NCBI RefSeq assembly: GCF_026745355.1
Contig: NC_079205.1
Coordinates: forward strand, 37,732,545-37,796,544
Direction: 5' to 3'
From: Beta vulgaris subsp. vulgaris
Taxonomy: Eukaryota; Streptophyta; Magnoliopsida; Caryophyllales; Amaranthaceae
DNA: 64,000 nt
Below are positions 10,990 through 20,414 of the stretch, in pieces; positions within the stretch are counted from its first letter, which is position 1; the number at the start of each line of letters is the position of its first letter. The position numbers and the translations under genes are program-made. Below the pieces are notes generated by a model that was given only the letters and a program-made list of their open reading frames with translations, made no database searches and was not told the DNA's origin.

Positions 10990-12354
10990 ATGTCTCAGGT
11001 ATTGCTCATTTCAGAATGTTTTGTCCGACCCAAGTCCGAGATTCAAGACTCACAAAAGCACCATTACTTAAGTCCTGTAGCTTTAGAATTGCTGTCAATA
11101 GGAAACACACAATATGGTCTTCTTTTTAAAACCTCAGCAACTTTCAGCTCTAAGAATATCTATAACAACCTACAAACCTCTCTTTCTCATGCCCTGGACT
11201 TCTTTTACCCGTTGGCTGGTCGCTTCGTTACCAAAAAATATGAAGATGAACATAGTTGCTCTATATTCCTCGATTGCAGTAAGGGTCCAGGAGCTAGGCT
11301 CATCCATGCTTCGGCCTTAGAGCTTAGTGTAGCTGATGTTGCCGAAACCAGCACAGACGTACCTCTGGTGATCCAGTCATTCTTTGATCTGGGCGAGCGA
11401 CAAGTTAATCATGACGGCCACACCAGAGCATTGTTATCGCTTCAGCTGACAGAACTTGCTGATGGGTTTTTTATTGGATGCTGCATCAACCATTCTGTTG
11501 GTGATGGGACATCTCTGTCTCATTTTCTTAATATCCTGTCACATATATTCGTTTCTGGAGCAGAAACAACACATGTCTCACGCCCACCTGTGTTTGAATT
11601 ACCCCGTTCAATTTCTGAGAGCTATCCAACCCTGAAACTACCATTCATGGAAGAGAATGAATTCATAACCCGATTCAACGAAAGCCATCTATTAAGAGAT
11701 AGAATATTTCATTTCTCAGCTTCGTCAATGGCAAAACTCAAGGCCAAAGCCAATGCCGGGGCCAAAAACATGCTACCAACACTATCTTCTTATAAGGCCT
11801 TGTGTGGGCTTATCTGGAAGGCCATTACTCGAGCTCGGAAATTATCCTGTGACGAAGATACCAAATTTATATTGACAGTAAATATTAGGCCTCGTTTAAA
11901 CCCACCTTTATCCCCTGACTATTTCCCAAACTCCGTTGTTCTAGCAATAGCGACTGCGAAGGTTGGTGAGCTGCTCACGAAGGACTTAGGTTGGGCAACC
12001 ATGCTGATCCACCAGCAGGTCGAGGCAGTAGATGATGGAGCTGCTCGTAAAGCATTGGTGCTGTCACCTGGGAAGAGTCCGACACTAGAGCCACCGGGGC
12101 ATATATCGTTTGGTCCTAACCCTGTTGTTATGGGTGGTTCACCCAGGTTTGATTTTTATGGAGCTAATTTTGGATTTGGTAAACCAGTGGCTGTTAGGAC
12201 TGGCTACACCAACAGAGATGACGGGAAGCTTACATCTTTTCCAGGGTGTCTTGGTCTTAATAGTGTTGATCTACAAGTTAGCCTTGAAAACATGAATGAG
12301 CTTTTGTTGGATGAGGAATTCATGAGCCATGTTTCATCAGCATCTAAAAGTTAG
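10990..12354 (+). CDS. BAHD-family acyltransferase
   Basis: This is a single-exon gene of 454 residues, within the usual BAHD length of 430-470. It transfers an acyl group from acyl-CoA to an alcohol or amine in the cytosol; the substrate cannot be told from sequence. The catalytic HxxxD motif is HSVGD (about residue 165). The structural DFGWG motif is present in the altered form NFGFG, followed by GKPVAV. The N-terminal start (M, then SQVLLISECFVRPK) matches the family start. An in-frame ATG at 10906 would add 28 unlikely residues, so the ATG at 10990 is preferred. It resembles the plant group annotated as uncharacterized acetyltransferase At3g50280-like. The last coding bases fall in a 73-bp tandem duplication, which adds six residues past the ancestral stop. 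The gene is flanked on both sides by transposons and has no operon-like partner. Confidence 0.9.
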   Translation: MSQVLLISECFVRPKSEIQDSQKHHYLSPVALELLSIGNTQYGLLFKTSATFSSKNIYNNLQTSLSHALDFFYPLAGRFVTKKYEDEHSCSIFLDCSKGPGARLIHASALELSVADVAETSTDVPLVIQSFFDLGERQVNHDGHTRALLSLQLTELADGFFIGCCINHSVGDGTSLSHFLNILSHIFVSGAETTHVSRPPVFELPRSISESYPTLKLPFMEENEFITRFNESHLLRDRIFHFSASSMAKLKAKANAGAKNMLPTLSSYKALCGLIWKAITRARKLSCDEDTKFILTVNIRPRLNPPLSPDYFPNSVVLAIATAKVGELLTKDLGWATMLIHQQVEAVDDGAARKALVLSPGKSPTLEPPGHISFGPNPVVMGGSPRFDFYGANFGFGKPVAVRTGYTNRDDGKLTSFPGCLGLNSVDLQVSLENMNELLLDEEFMSHVSSASKS

Positions 12355-12415
12355 CCTTGAAAACATGAATGAGCTTTTCCTGGATGACGAATTCATGAAC
12401 CATGTTTCATGAGCT
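12277..12415 (+). repeat. 73-bp tandem duplication at the 3' end of the BAHD gene
   Basis: Copy one starts at 12277 and copy two at 12350 (both GTTAGCCTTGAAAACATG, with ATGAGCTTTT and GAATTCATGA following). Copy two ends its reading with CATGTTTCATGA, giving a stop; in copy one the same place reads CATGTTTCATCA, so the stop is lost. The frame then runs a few codons into copy two and ends at TAG 12352-12354. Confidence 0.9.
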
Positions 12416-12421
12416 TACTTC

Positions 12422-12860
12422 ATTAATTTTGCCTTACAATGGCAATTACTGTTTTATTGCAATCTGGTATTGTGATGCTACATTTTGAAGTGTTCAATGG
12501 CAAATGAGGATTTGTTTATGGCAATGAACAATCGCCTACATTACATGGATTTTCTAAATAACCACTCGTGTTTGGGCCGAGGGGATGGCTCGTTTGATTT
12601 TGCTTGTTACATATTGATAGCAGATTTTTTTTTATTTTTTTTTTTTTGCCTTGGTGATGATATTGATTTGGGTCATGAGCAACAGCATCACCCTCACCTA
12701 ATATTACTACCCGTCCGAAACGAACCCGCCTTGGACTTCCTGGCTGGGATCCCACTGCAGACATCCTATTCCCATTCTCGTTCCCAATTTGCTACCGTTC
12801 CTGGCTAGAGAATAGGGTAGGGGGAGAAAAGAGAGAGAATTGGGTAGAGGGAGATAAAAG
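12422..12860. other. 3' flank of BAHD gene, no further gene
   Basis: This stretch holds the likely 3' UTR, a T-run at 12626-12650 and a short GC-richer patch (12700-12810). No ORF of recognisable family is found. Confidence 0.4.
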
Positions 12861-12862
12861 GA

Positions 12863-13132
12863 GAAATGAGTTATTGTTGGCGAAGGAATTTGCTAATTCC
12901 AAAGTATAAATTAAGACAAGATAATTGAAAAATGCGCAAAATATATTTATGTTACTCTCTTAATATCAAACTAATGATTTTACAACATTTTTTATAGTTT
13001 GCAATGATAACTAAACCCTTTCATTGCTATGCTATTATTTATTAAGATCACATTCTTTTTAATGAATACTAACAACCTAAGTTTACATATTTGCTATATA
13101 TAGTATAGCTAATTCAAGTTTGGATTTCTTCA
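12863..13132 (-). repeat. possible 3' LTR of the Copia fragment
   Basis: The stretch TGTTGGCGAAGG...GGATTTCTTCA has TG/CA ends and is followed by CTCTCCCT, a pyrimidine run that reads as a polypurine tract on the minus strand. A Copia RNase H tail lies just beyond it. With no second LTR to compare, this remains a guess from layout. Confidence 0.3.
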
Positions 13133-13486
13133 CTCTCCCTGAAACTTGAATACTACTTCTGTTATATTTATAACTAATTATGTCCGACATAACTTTAAGA
13201 TTTTTCAAATACATCAGTCTTTAGAAGCTTAGTCATAATGTCAACAACTTGTTCTTCATAATTGCAAAATTGGAGCTCAACTTCTCCATTTTTAAGAAGC
13301 TCTCGAATATAATGATATTTGATATCAATATGCTTGCTTCTGCCATAAAATACTGGATTCTTGGCCAATGCAATTGTTGACTTATTATCACATAATATTA
13401 TCGTTGGAGTCTGTTGAGTAAAATTTAAATCCTCCAACATTCTTCAAAGCCAATTGTTGACTTGCTCCACTTCTTAATGATATATA

Positions 13487-14750
13487 TAGGGGTACTAACG
13501 AGCCAGTGCCACTCGAAAACTATTCGAATTCGGCTGAGTCAAAGGTCGGCTCGGAGAGGCTCGATTTGAGCTCGTGATTAGCTCGAGACCTTAACGAATC
13601 AAGCTTGAGTAAACCTAATAGAGTTCAGCTCGAAAGCTCGCAAACACGTTCGGTAAATTTACTTTATTATTTATATTTTAATATGTAATCCAACTTGGAC
13701 CTTAAATACTACTCCACTATGCACTAAAGTCCCACATTGGTTAAGAAAACAAACACCACTCTTATTTTCTTTATAAATTGCTACTACTCCTTACCTCAAC
13801 TTAGAATTTGATTTTGTACCTCCTTGGTTTCATAAAAATTCTCGTAGAATCGAGAATGAAGTTTTCATTCTGTACATGTCACATCATAAAATAGTAACTG
13901 CATCCAATCTCCAGAAAATTCCCAATTGTTTCTATTTTTGAAATGGAATATTTACGGAGTCGCATTGGCTTGCATCCAGTAGGAATTAAACCTATAAATT
14001 CGTCAATTATTTTGGAAAACAAACTTTATACTCTATTTTCTTCACAAAAAGAATGAAGTATATTTTAAAATATTTGATTATTCAATAATTAAACTATTTA
14101 ATAATTTATTATTTAAATGCACTTAGAGTCTTATTGTTACAAGGCTGGATGTTTTTTAAATAAAACATGAACTCCCACATTGAAACTTTAGTGAAGTTAA
14201 GAGGAAAATAAGTTATAAAAGAATATGAAGGCGGAGTATTTCTCTTAAACTAAACATGGATTCCCATATTGAAATTTTATCAATGCTAAGAGGGAAACCA
14301 AGTTATAAAAACATATGTAGGATGATTTGAACAAAACATAGAGTCCAACATTAAAACTTAGCAATGCTAAGACATAACCTAAGTTATAAAAGCATGGGTA
14401 GGATGAGTTTGTTTTCCTTAAACAAGTTGTGGAGTCCCACATTGAAATCTTAGTAATGCTAAGACAAAAACCAAGTTATAAAAGCATATGGTAGGTAAGT
14501 GAACAAGCTCACCTACTTTCTTAGGCATACGTGGCCTATACGGTTGGGCCTACCGCCTAAGTGTAGCTTTTGTTGTTGACTTGGGCCTACGTGGTTGGTC
14601 CCAAGCCCAAAATTTTCAATCTAAGCTTCGAGCCGAGTCTCGAGCCGAGCTTGGACTTTATCGGGTCGAGCTCGAGCCTGACTTCCAATAGTTTCGAACC
14701 TAGCCGAGCATGAGCTTGTTCAGTCTCGGTTCGACTTGTTAGCACCACTG
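13487..14750. mobile_element. non-autonomous hAT-type DNA transposon
   Basis: The ends read TAGGGGTACTAAC (left) and, inverted, CAGTGGTGCTAAC (right), 10 of 13 matching. The flanking 8-bp duplications are GATATATA (13479-13486) and GTTATATA (14751-14758), 7 of 8 matching. This end pattern and 8-bp duplication are those of hAT elements. Subterminal parts are rich in GAGCTCG-like short repeats. No transposase is encoded. The interior holds five snRNA-promoter-like motif pairs. Confidence 0.82.
13728..14483 (+). promoter_or_regulatory. five USE-like / TATA motif pairs inside the hAT element
   Basis: Each pair has a box close to the plant snRNA upstream sequence element RTCCCACATCG and, 31-32 bases later, a TATA box. 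Boxes are at 13728 (AGTCCCACATTG), 14171 (ACTCCCACATTG), 14260 (ATTCCCATATTG), 14342 (AGTCCAACATTA) and 14433 (AGTCCCACATTG). TATAAA starts at 13772, 14214, 14304, 14385 and 14477. The last four form an imperfect tandem array of about 80-90 bp units. No snRNA-like transcript region is seen after any pair, so this is a promoter-like pattern, not a shown promoter. Confidence 0.55.
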
Positions 14751-14932
14751 GTTATATACTCAACTTCAACCGTTGATAAAGCAACCACTTGTCGCTTCTT
14801 GGAAAACCATGAAATAACACTATCTTTCAAATAGTAAACATAACAAGAAGTACTTTTGCAAGTTTCAATATCACCAGCACAATCGTTATCGGTGTATATA
14901 ACCAAATTTGGTGTATTTCAGTTGATATATGT

Positions 14933-15560
14933 TATTTCACTATGAACAATACAAGAGGGGTGTGAGTTGTATTTGTAGAAATACACGTAAGTTTTTGCGG
15001 AAATATAAACTTTAAACAAAGAAACAAGCTTCTTGGGCCCATCAAGAAGAAACAACCTCGGCCACTATGGATTTTAAACTCAACTCTTTAACTAGTTAGG
15101 CCAAACAACTTTGTTACAATCTAATTCTACTCACGAGCCACACCTTGAGTTCCTAAACTCAAGTTCCTGAATAATTCCTCCCTTAATATTTGTTCCTCTC
15201 AAATTCACTTGAACTTTTCTCACTTTAACTTGATTCAATGAAAGCTTTCTCTCTTACAGGACTTTACTCAAAACCCCCTTACCCCAAAACAGAAATTACA
15301 ATGATCAATAATAGCTTAGTGGAATTAGAGTAAGAAGGCAAAGAACAAATGGCTTTTATGAGAGAATGGAGGCATTGACACTTTACTTAGTTAAACTCAC
15401 TAAATCACTTGGTCAGTCACATATTGGAACTTAATTAGACATTAGTATTTATAGTGGTGATAACTTAGAACGTGAGATTAAATCCGGTGTTAGTGCACGT
15501 AGTAAAAATATTTTCCTACGATGTTCCTCAACCAGAGGAACACGTTCCTTTTTACACCCA
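14933..15560 (-). repeat. Sirevirus-type Copia LTR fragment
   Basis: This aligns in order with the outer halves of the two full Sirevirus LTR sets at 26242 and 43748: ACAAGAGGGGTGTGAGTTGTA, TTTTTGCGGAAATA, CTTCTTGGGCCCATCAAGAAG hairpin, GGATTTTAAACTCAACTCTTTA, TTAGGCCAAACAACT, GACACTTTA and a minus-strand TATA (CTATAAATA, near 15452). It is more diverged than the other two and has no coding region attached. The distal end is not resolved. Confidence 0.72.
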
Positions 15561-16200
15561 TGATCTCCATGATCTCTATTAAACATCAGAGATGAAAATG
15601 TTACTACTCCTTGTGGTACCCAATTTTTTACCATCTTAATTAACGGTCTGAATCCACAAAAGTCTCTCATTGGACTATGAGTTTTAGAAAACTTTGAAGT
15701 CGCCACCCTATTAGTATATGAATAGGGATAAATTTATTTAGTAAATCATTTCAAAATCAATTTCAAGAAATATCATTTAAAACGATGATGACTTCATATG
15801 GATAAGGCATTTCAAAATTGGTCTTTCATACCATGACATAGAGTTCGGGTTTAAGGTAAGAGCTGCGAACATCTAGAAATCGTCTCCTCTTCTGTTCTAC
15901 AGAATAGGCTCTTACTAAATGCGTTATTTTCTATTTCAAAGTAACCATGACTATTAAAAAAAAATCATATAACTTTCACATATACGCACCAAACATTTTT
16001 ATTTAGGACCAACATATAATTTGCACATGGTAGGTTTGAGCATTGAAGTCATACCAATCATTACGGGGTGGGAATTCACTCAAGGATCAAAGCCATCGTA
16101 GTCCAATCTTATGTCTCGCCCTAAATGGCCAATTCCATTGGGGAAGAAAAGGAAACGAAGATAGATTATGAATACCTCACCTTTTTGAGAATTAAACAAA
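15561..16200. other. repeat-like sequence, not assigned
   Basis: Composition is AT-rich, with a short GAAGTCGCCACC patch at 15691. No ORF or element end recognised before the palindrome array begins at 16204. Confidence 0.4.
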
Positions 16201-16203
16201 TCT

Positions 16204-18310
16204 ATTAGGAATAAGGTAATCACTCCAATTAGTGACTGAAATAAGGTATTATAATCACTTTAATTAGTGATTAAAAGAAAGGGAATATAATCACCTTGAT
16301 TAGTGATTAAAAATGGAGGTCAAGATAATCACCCTAATTAGTGATTAAACTTAAAAGGAAAGATAATCACCTTGATTAGTGATTAAAAATGAAGGAAGTG
16401 GTCACCTTAATTAGTAATTATTCAAGGTTTACGATAATCACTCTAATTAGTGATCAAACAAAAGATAATCGTCCTAACCAACGATTATTAAGGTTTAAGA
16501 TAATCACTTTAATTAGTGATTAAATTAGAAAAATAATCGCCCTAATTAACGATCATTAATAATTAGTGATTAAATAAGAAAAATAATCTTCTTATATAGT
16601 TTTAGGTGCATGTAGTTGGCATTTTAGAGCATTTAGTTTCATATTTAGGTTCATTAATGCATCATATTCTCAAGTTATGTTATTATACTCCTATTCGATA
16701 CGTTTTTTTGATGAATTTCAGGTAATGAGAACGCATTTGGAGTATGATTAGCTAAGATTGTGGATTAGAATCACTTGGAAAGAAGCTACAATGAATAAGA
16801 ATGGTATAGATATGTCATAGTACGAGTTTGAGCAAAAACGAAGCGGAAAATCATTAGAAGAAATGTAAAAAAGGAGTCAGGTCTACTCTTCTAATCATAA
16901 CTTTTGATGTGCTTTTTAGAATCAAATAATTCCAGCATATTTGGAAACTGGACTTTAAGAGCTTTCCAATGATAGGTGGAACGCCACGAGGAGACTTATA
17001 GCCAAGAAGTTTTGCCTTTTTGAAGTTGAACTGTTTCTACGAGGAGACGTACGCGCAGATTACTAATCCGCCCATTAATGGTTTATTCAAGACTTTCCTT
17101 ATCTTGTAAATTACTTTCCTAGTCATATTAGGTTATTGAATATTGTTTAGATTAGTTTTTCATTCTTTCTATCTCCTCCTCTTTTTTACGTTATTTCTTA
17201 GTTTTAGTTTTTTTAGGTTTTTCTCCTCTCTTTCCCTCTAGTTTTTAGTTGTAAACCCTAGTTTTTATTCTTCTTTATTAATTCATGAGGTTTATTAGTT
17301 TTTTTCCTTTATTTCTTTGATTATGCTTTTCTTTGTAGATTTAGATTTCATTATTTATTTCATGAGAGTGTAGTTTTTTTTTTTAGGGTTTGGGAATCCA
17401 TGTTTATATGATATGATTACTGATTGATATTTATTCATAGTATGATTAGTAATTGATTTCTCTAATTGATAAGTGTTTTTATTGTTAATCTTGCAATATG
17501 ATCAATTTTTTGATTGAATATTACTAATATCGAGTCATAGATCGAGAGATAGTACTCTTCAGAGGGTTACCTACAATTAGCAAATCTATTATATTGCGCA
17601 ACCGTACTAGCATATATTATTTTGAGAGCGTTACGACCCGACTGTAGGATTAACCTATGCTCTAGAGAACTGACTAATTGAAATATTAATGATATTTTGA
17701 TAGATTATAGATATAAACATGGTGAACCATTACCCTAATTCCTTTTTAGTTTGATTTTTGTAATTTGATTAGTTTAGAACTTTAATTCAAATATTTGTGA
17801 TCCTGTTTAGTTTTTATATACCTTAGAAACTGGACTAAAACGACCATCTCTCTGTGGATTCGACCCTACTTGCCCTACTAACATTGTTAGAAGGTGTACG
17901 TCAACCTATCACCTAATTAACGATTATTAAGGTTTAAAATAATCACTCTAATTAGTGATTAATTGAGAAAGGTAATCATCCTAATTAACGATCTTTAAGG
18001 TTTAAGATAATTACTTTAATTAGTGATTAAATGAGAAAAATAATTGTCCTAATTAACGATCACTAAGTCTGAAGATAATCATTCTAATTAGTGATTAAAT
18101 AAAAATGGTTAAGTTAATCACCTTAATTAGTGAGTAATGAAGGTTTAAAATAATAACTGTAATTAGTGACTAGATTACGAGGGTTAAGTTAATCACCTTA
18201 ATTAGTGATAAACCAAGGTTTAAGATAAATACCTTAATTAGTGATTAAATGAAGAGTTTGAGTTAATCAATCTAATTAGAAATTAATCGAGGATTGAAAT
18301 AACCACCTTA
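16204..18310. repeat. minisatellite of palindromic units, split by a solo LTR
   Basis: About two dozen units of 33-45 bp are seen. Each carries a 20-bp near-palindrome, type A AATCACT-TTA-ATTAGTGATT or type B AATCGT-CCTAATTA-ACGATT, joined by AAGGTTTAAGAT or ATGAGAAAA linkers. In several stretches A and B alternate, giving a dimer of about 75-80 bp. The array is interrupted from 16595 to 17911 by a solo LTR and resumes in phase with a type B unit. It lies in the long region 3' of the Tat element's pol. Confidence 0.85.
16595..17911 (+). repeat. solo LTR, probably Athila/Tat-type Gypsy
   Basis: The stretch reads TATAGTTTTAGGTGCATG at the left and, near the right end, TCTCTGTGGATTCGACCCTACTTGCC and GTACGTCAACCTATCA. 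The 'ctctgtggattcgaccc' box is characteristic of the 3' part of Athila/Tat LTRs, which fixes orientation as plus. It cuts the palindrome array cleanly. Target duplications are diverged (TCTTA / CCTAA, 3 of 5). No internal coding region, hence a solo LTR. Confidence 0.65.
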
Positions 18311-19652
18311 ATAAATGATCATGATTTACGATTTTCAATAGGTCTTAGAGGTTTGCTTTCTAATTGAAGACTTTTGACAAATAATATAGATTGAAGATTA
18401 TGAAGTCATTTGGAGAGAAATGATTAATTTGAGATCGAATTGATAGATTTGTGTTTGGCTAATTGCAATTTGGCCATTTAAAGTGATACACGTGAAACGA
18501 TCAAAAATCAATTCGGAGATCATAATTATCAATCTAATTATGTCAAATTATATGATTAATCCATTCGAAGATGGAGAACAAATTTTAAAATGTAGGATGG
18601 ATCATAATACAATTTAACTTAGTGAGATTTGCAATTTTTCCTCTTAATTGAGATTTGATCATCTAAGTCATATTCTATGATATATTGGTCCAACATGCAA
18701 TATTTGTAACATTGGTTGCTTATTTTATTCAAAGGGATTGTGGAATTATTTATAAATATCATGCATAAACATCTCCATGTTTTTCATTAATTGAGTGATG
18801 TAATAACTATTTGCAATGAAATTATTATTACAACAATATGTACAAAATCTATGATCTATACAAATCTTCAATCATGATCTACACCATGATGCTCCTAGAT
18901 CTTTCTCTCCTTGAATGGGCTTTGGAATATGTGTCTGGAGTAGGAAATTGTTGTGCCCTAGGCGCACAATCATGCGTCTAGCGCATGATCGTGTGCCTAG
19001 CGCACACTCGAATCTTCTGAAAAAAATCCGGATTCTCTCCTCTTACACATGGGATTTGATTCTTATTCTCACTTCTTTTCATGATTCATATTCTCTATCC
19101 AATGAACAATGACTTGACCATCAAGAAAACTGAATACTACTGGTTTTGGGATAAGACTTAAATCCAGACGCCTAATCGCGACTAGTTTTTCGTTTTTTCG
19201 AAAGTCTAACTTAAGACAATTGACGAAAACTCGTCAAATTAATAAAGACGAGCATGATTATACTTCGAATCATTTTATTAAAACGGTGGTTGGATTTATT
19301 GACTACGACTCACGAAAAATATATTTCTAAGCCAAAACGCATGACTAATACGCAAAAATGGAAAACCATACGACGGAATGAAACTCGTGCTCGGGGACGA
19401 AACATGCATCTGACGGGGCGAGCGCTCCACGATCCATCACGGTTTTTTTATTTCTTTTCAGAATCTTCGTTTATCCGAAAGAGGGGTTCAAAATTTGCTG
19501 TCTACAGAATGCCTCACATTGGTCGAATTTTTGAGGAAACGATGGCCAATGTTAGAGAGGACAGAAAATTTTGACAGAAAATTTCTTTTGAGATAACATA
19601 TTCTGCATAGTAAGTAGTTATCATTAGTGTTATAATTCGCGTTGCTTTATGT
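18311..19652. other. unassigned repeat-like sequence with one GC-rich hairpin
   Basis: No ORF with recognisable motifs. The stretch includes a CpG-rich inverted repeat at 18961-18996 (arms GCGCACAATCATGCG and CGCATGATCGTGTGC). The part around 19120-19510 (TTAATAAAGACGAGC, CGTGCTCGGGGACGAAAC) has the look of Gypsy untranslated sequence but I cannot assign it. Confidence 0.4.
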
Positions 19653-20040
19653 AGGAAATCCCAATTAATTTTCTAAAACTGAAAATACGACTTTATCGTT
19701 GTCTTACATAGAAAATTCCGAATTATTTTTCTAAACATTTGCAGATGCGACTCTATCATCGTCTTAAATAGAAAATCCTAATTAATTTTCTCAAAATTTA
19801 AATGCGAATTCATTGTCACTTAGATAGAAAATCCCAATTGATTTTCTAAAATTTTAAATGCGACTATATCATTGTCTTAGATAGAAAATCTCAATTAATT
19901 TTCTAAAATTTGAAAGCGCGACTTTAACGTCGTCTTAGACAAAAATTCCAATTAATTTTCTAAAATTTTGAAAATGCGACTTTATTTTCGTCTTAAAGAG
20001 AAAATCTCAATTAATTTTCTCAAATTTGAAATACGACTTT
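19653..20040. repeat. second palindromic minisatellite, 7 units of 56-60 bp
   Basis: Units start near 19653, 19710, 19770, 19826, 19883, 19939 and 19999. Each has the near-palindrome AGAAAAT-CCCAATTA-ATTTTCT, then AAAATTTGAAAATGCGACTTTATCGTCGTCTTA with variations. Units differ by 10-20 percent, so the array is not recent. Confidence 0.87.
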
Positions 20041-20323
20041 ATCGTCTTTTTTTTTCCAGTCTTATGAGTTTGTCTTTTGTTAATGTGAGAGGCTCCGACA
20101 ATTAACAGGTTAACTCCAACTTTTTTTTTTTGTACAGTTTTTCATGGTCTTGATGGCAAACAAATTGTCAAATAATCATCACTCACTTTTTATGACTTTA
20201 TGTGTTACTCATGTCACCTTAAATTAGGATATTATCAAGTCATTCACCTAAAAGGGTAGACCTAAGCTTATTACCCTCTACTTAAACTATGTTGCACGAA
20301 ACATCATATGGCAAAAATTTTTA
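20041..20323. other. no feature seen
   Basis: AT-rich spacer with two T-runs (20047-20056, 20121-20131). Confidence 0.4.
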
Positions 20324-20414
20324 CTTCCTCCGTAACAAAAAGAATGCAACAATTGAATATTTTATACCTCATAAATAATACTCAATTGTTGCATTCTTTT
20401 GCTTACGGAGGAAG
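20324..20414. mobile_element. Stowaway MITE
   Basis: A 91-bp near-perfect hairpin with ends CTTCCTCCGTAAC / CTTACGGAGGAAG and TA on both sides (20322-20323, 20415-20416). The CTCCCTCCGT-like terminus and TA duplication are the defining traits of Stowaway, the Tc1/mariner-derived MITEs. The inner arm AAGAATGCAACAATTGA is also mirrored. Confidence 0.93.

Larger units (their letters stand above)
13195..14930 (-). pseudogene. Copia retrotransposon RNase H fragment, split by a hAT element
   Basis: Two pieces of one Copia RNase H domain are seen. The N-terminal piece (14751-14930) has YTDND...GDIETCKSTSCYV, SWFSKKRQ and ALSTVEVEYI. The C-terminal piece (13195-13478) has RMLEDL, ILCDNKSTIALAKNP and KHIDIKYHYIRE. 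The 1264-bp hAT element sits exactly between them with an 8-bp duplication. The pieces also carry a frameshift and a stop near 13445. RT, integrase and gag are absent: the 5' side is cut by other repeat sequence at about 14930. The original domain digested the RNA strand of the cDNA hybrid. Confidence 0.85.

Noticed and set aside
12516..12764. 82-residue minus ORF downstream of the BAHD gene
   Set aside because: No recognised motif, and it spans a poly-T run; probably chance.
14171..14600. A real U-snRNA gene behind the USE/TATA pairs
   Set aside because: No sequence after any TATA box resembles the 5' ends of U1, U2, U4, U5 or U6.
16204..20040. A CRISPR-like repeat-spacer array
   Set aside because: Plant nuclear sequence; spacers are related to each other and units drift, as in a minisatellite, and no cas genes are present.
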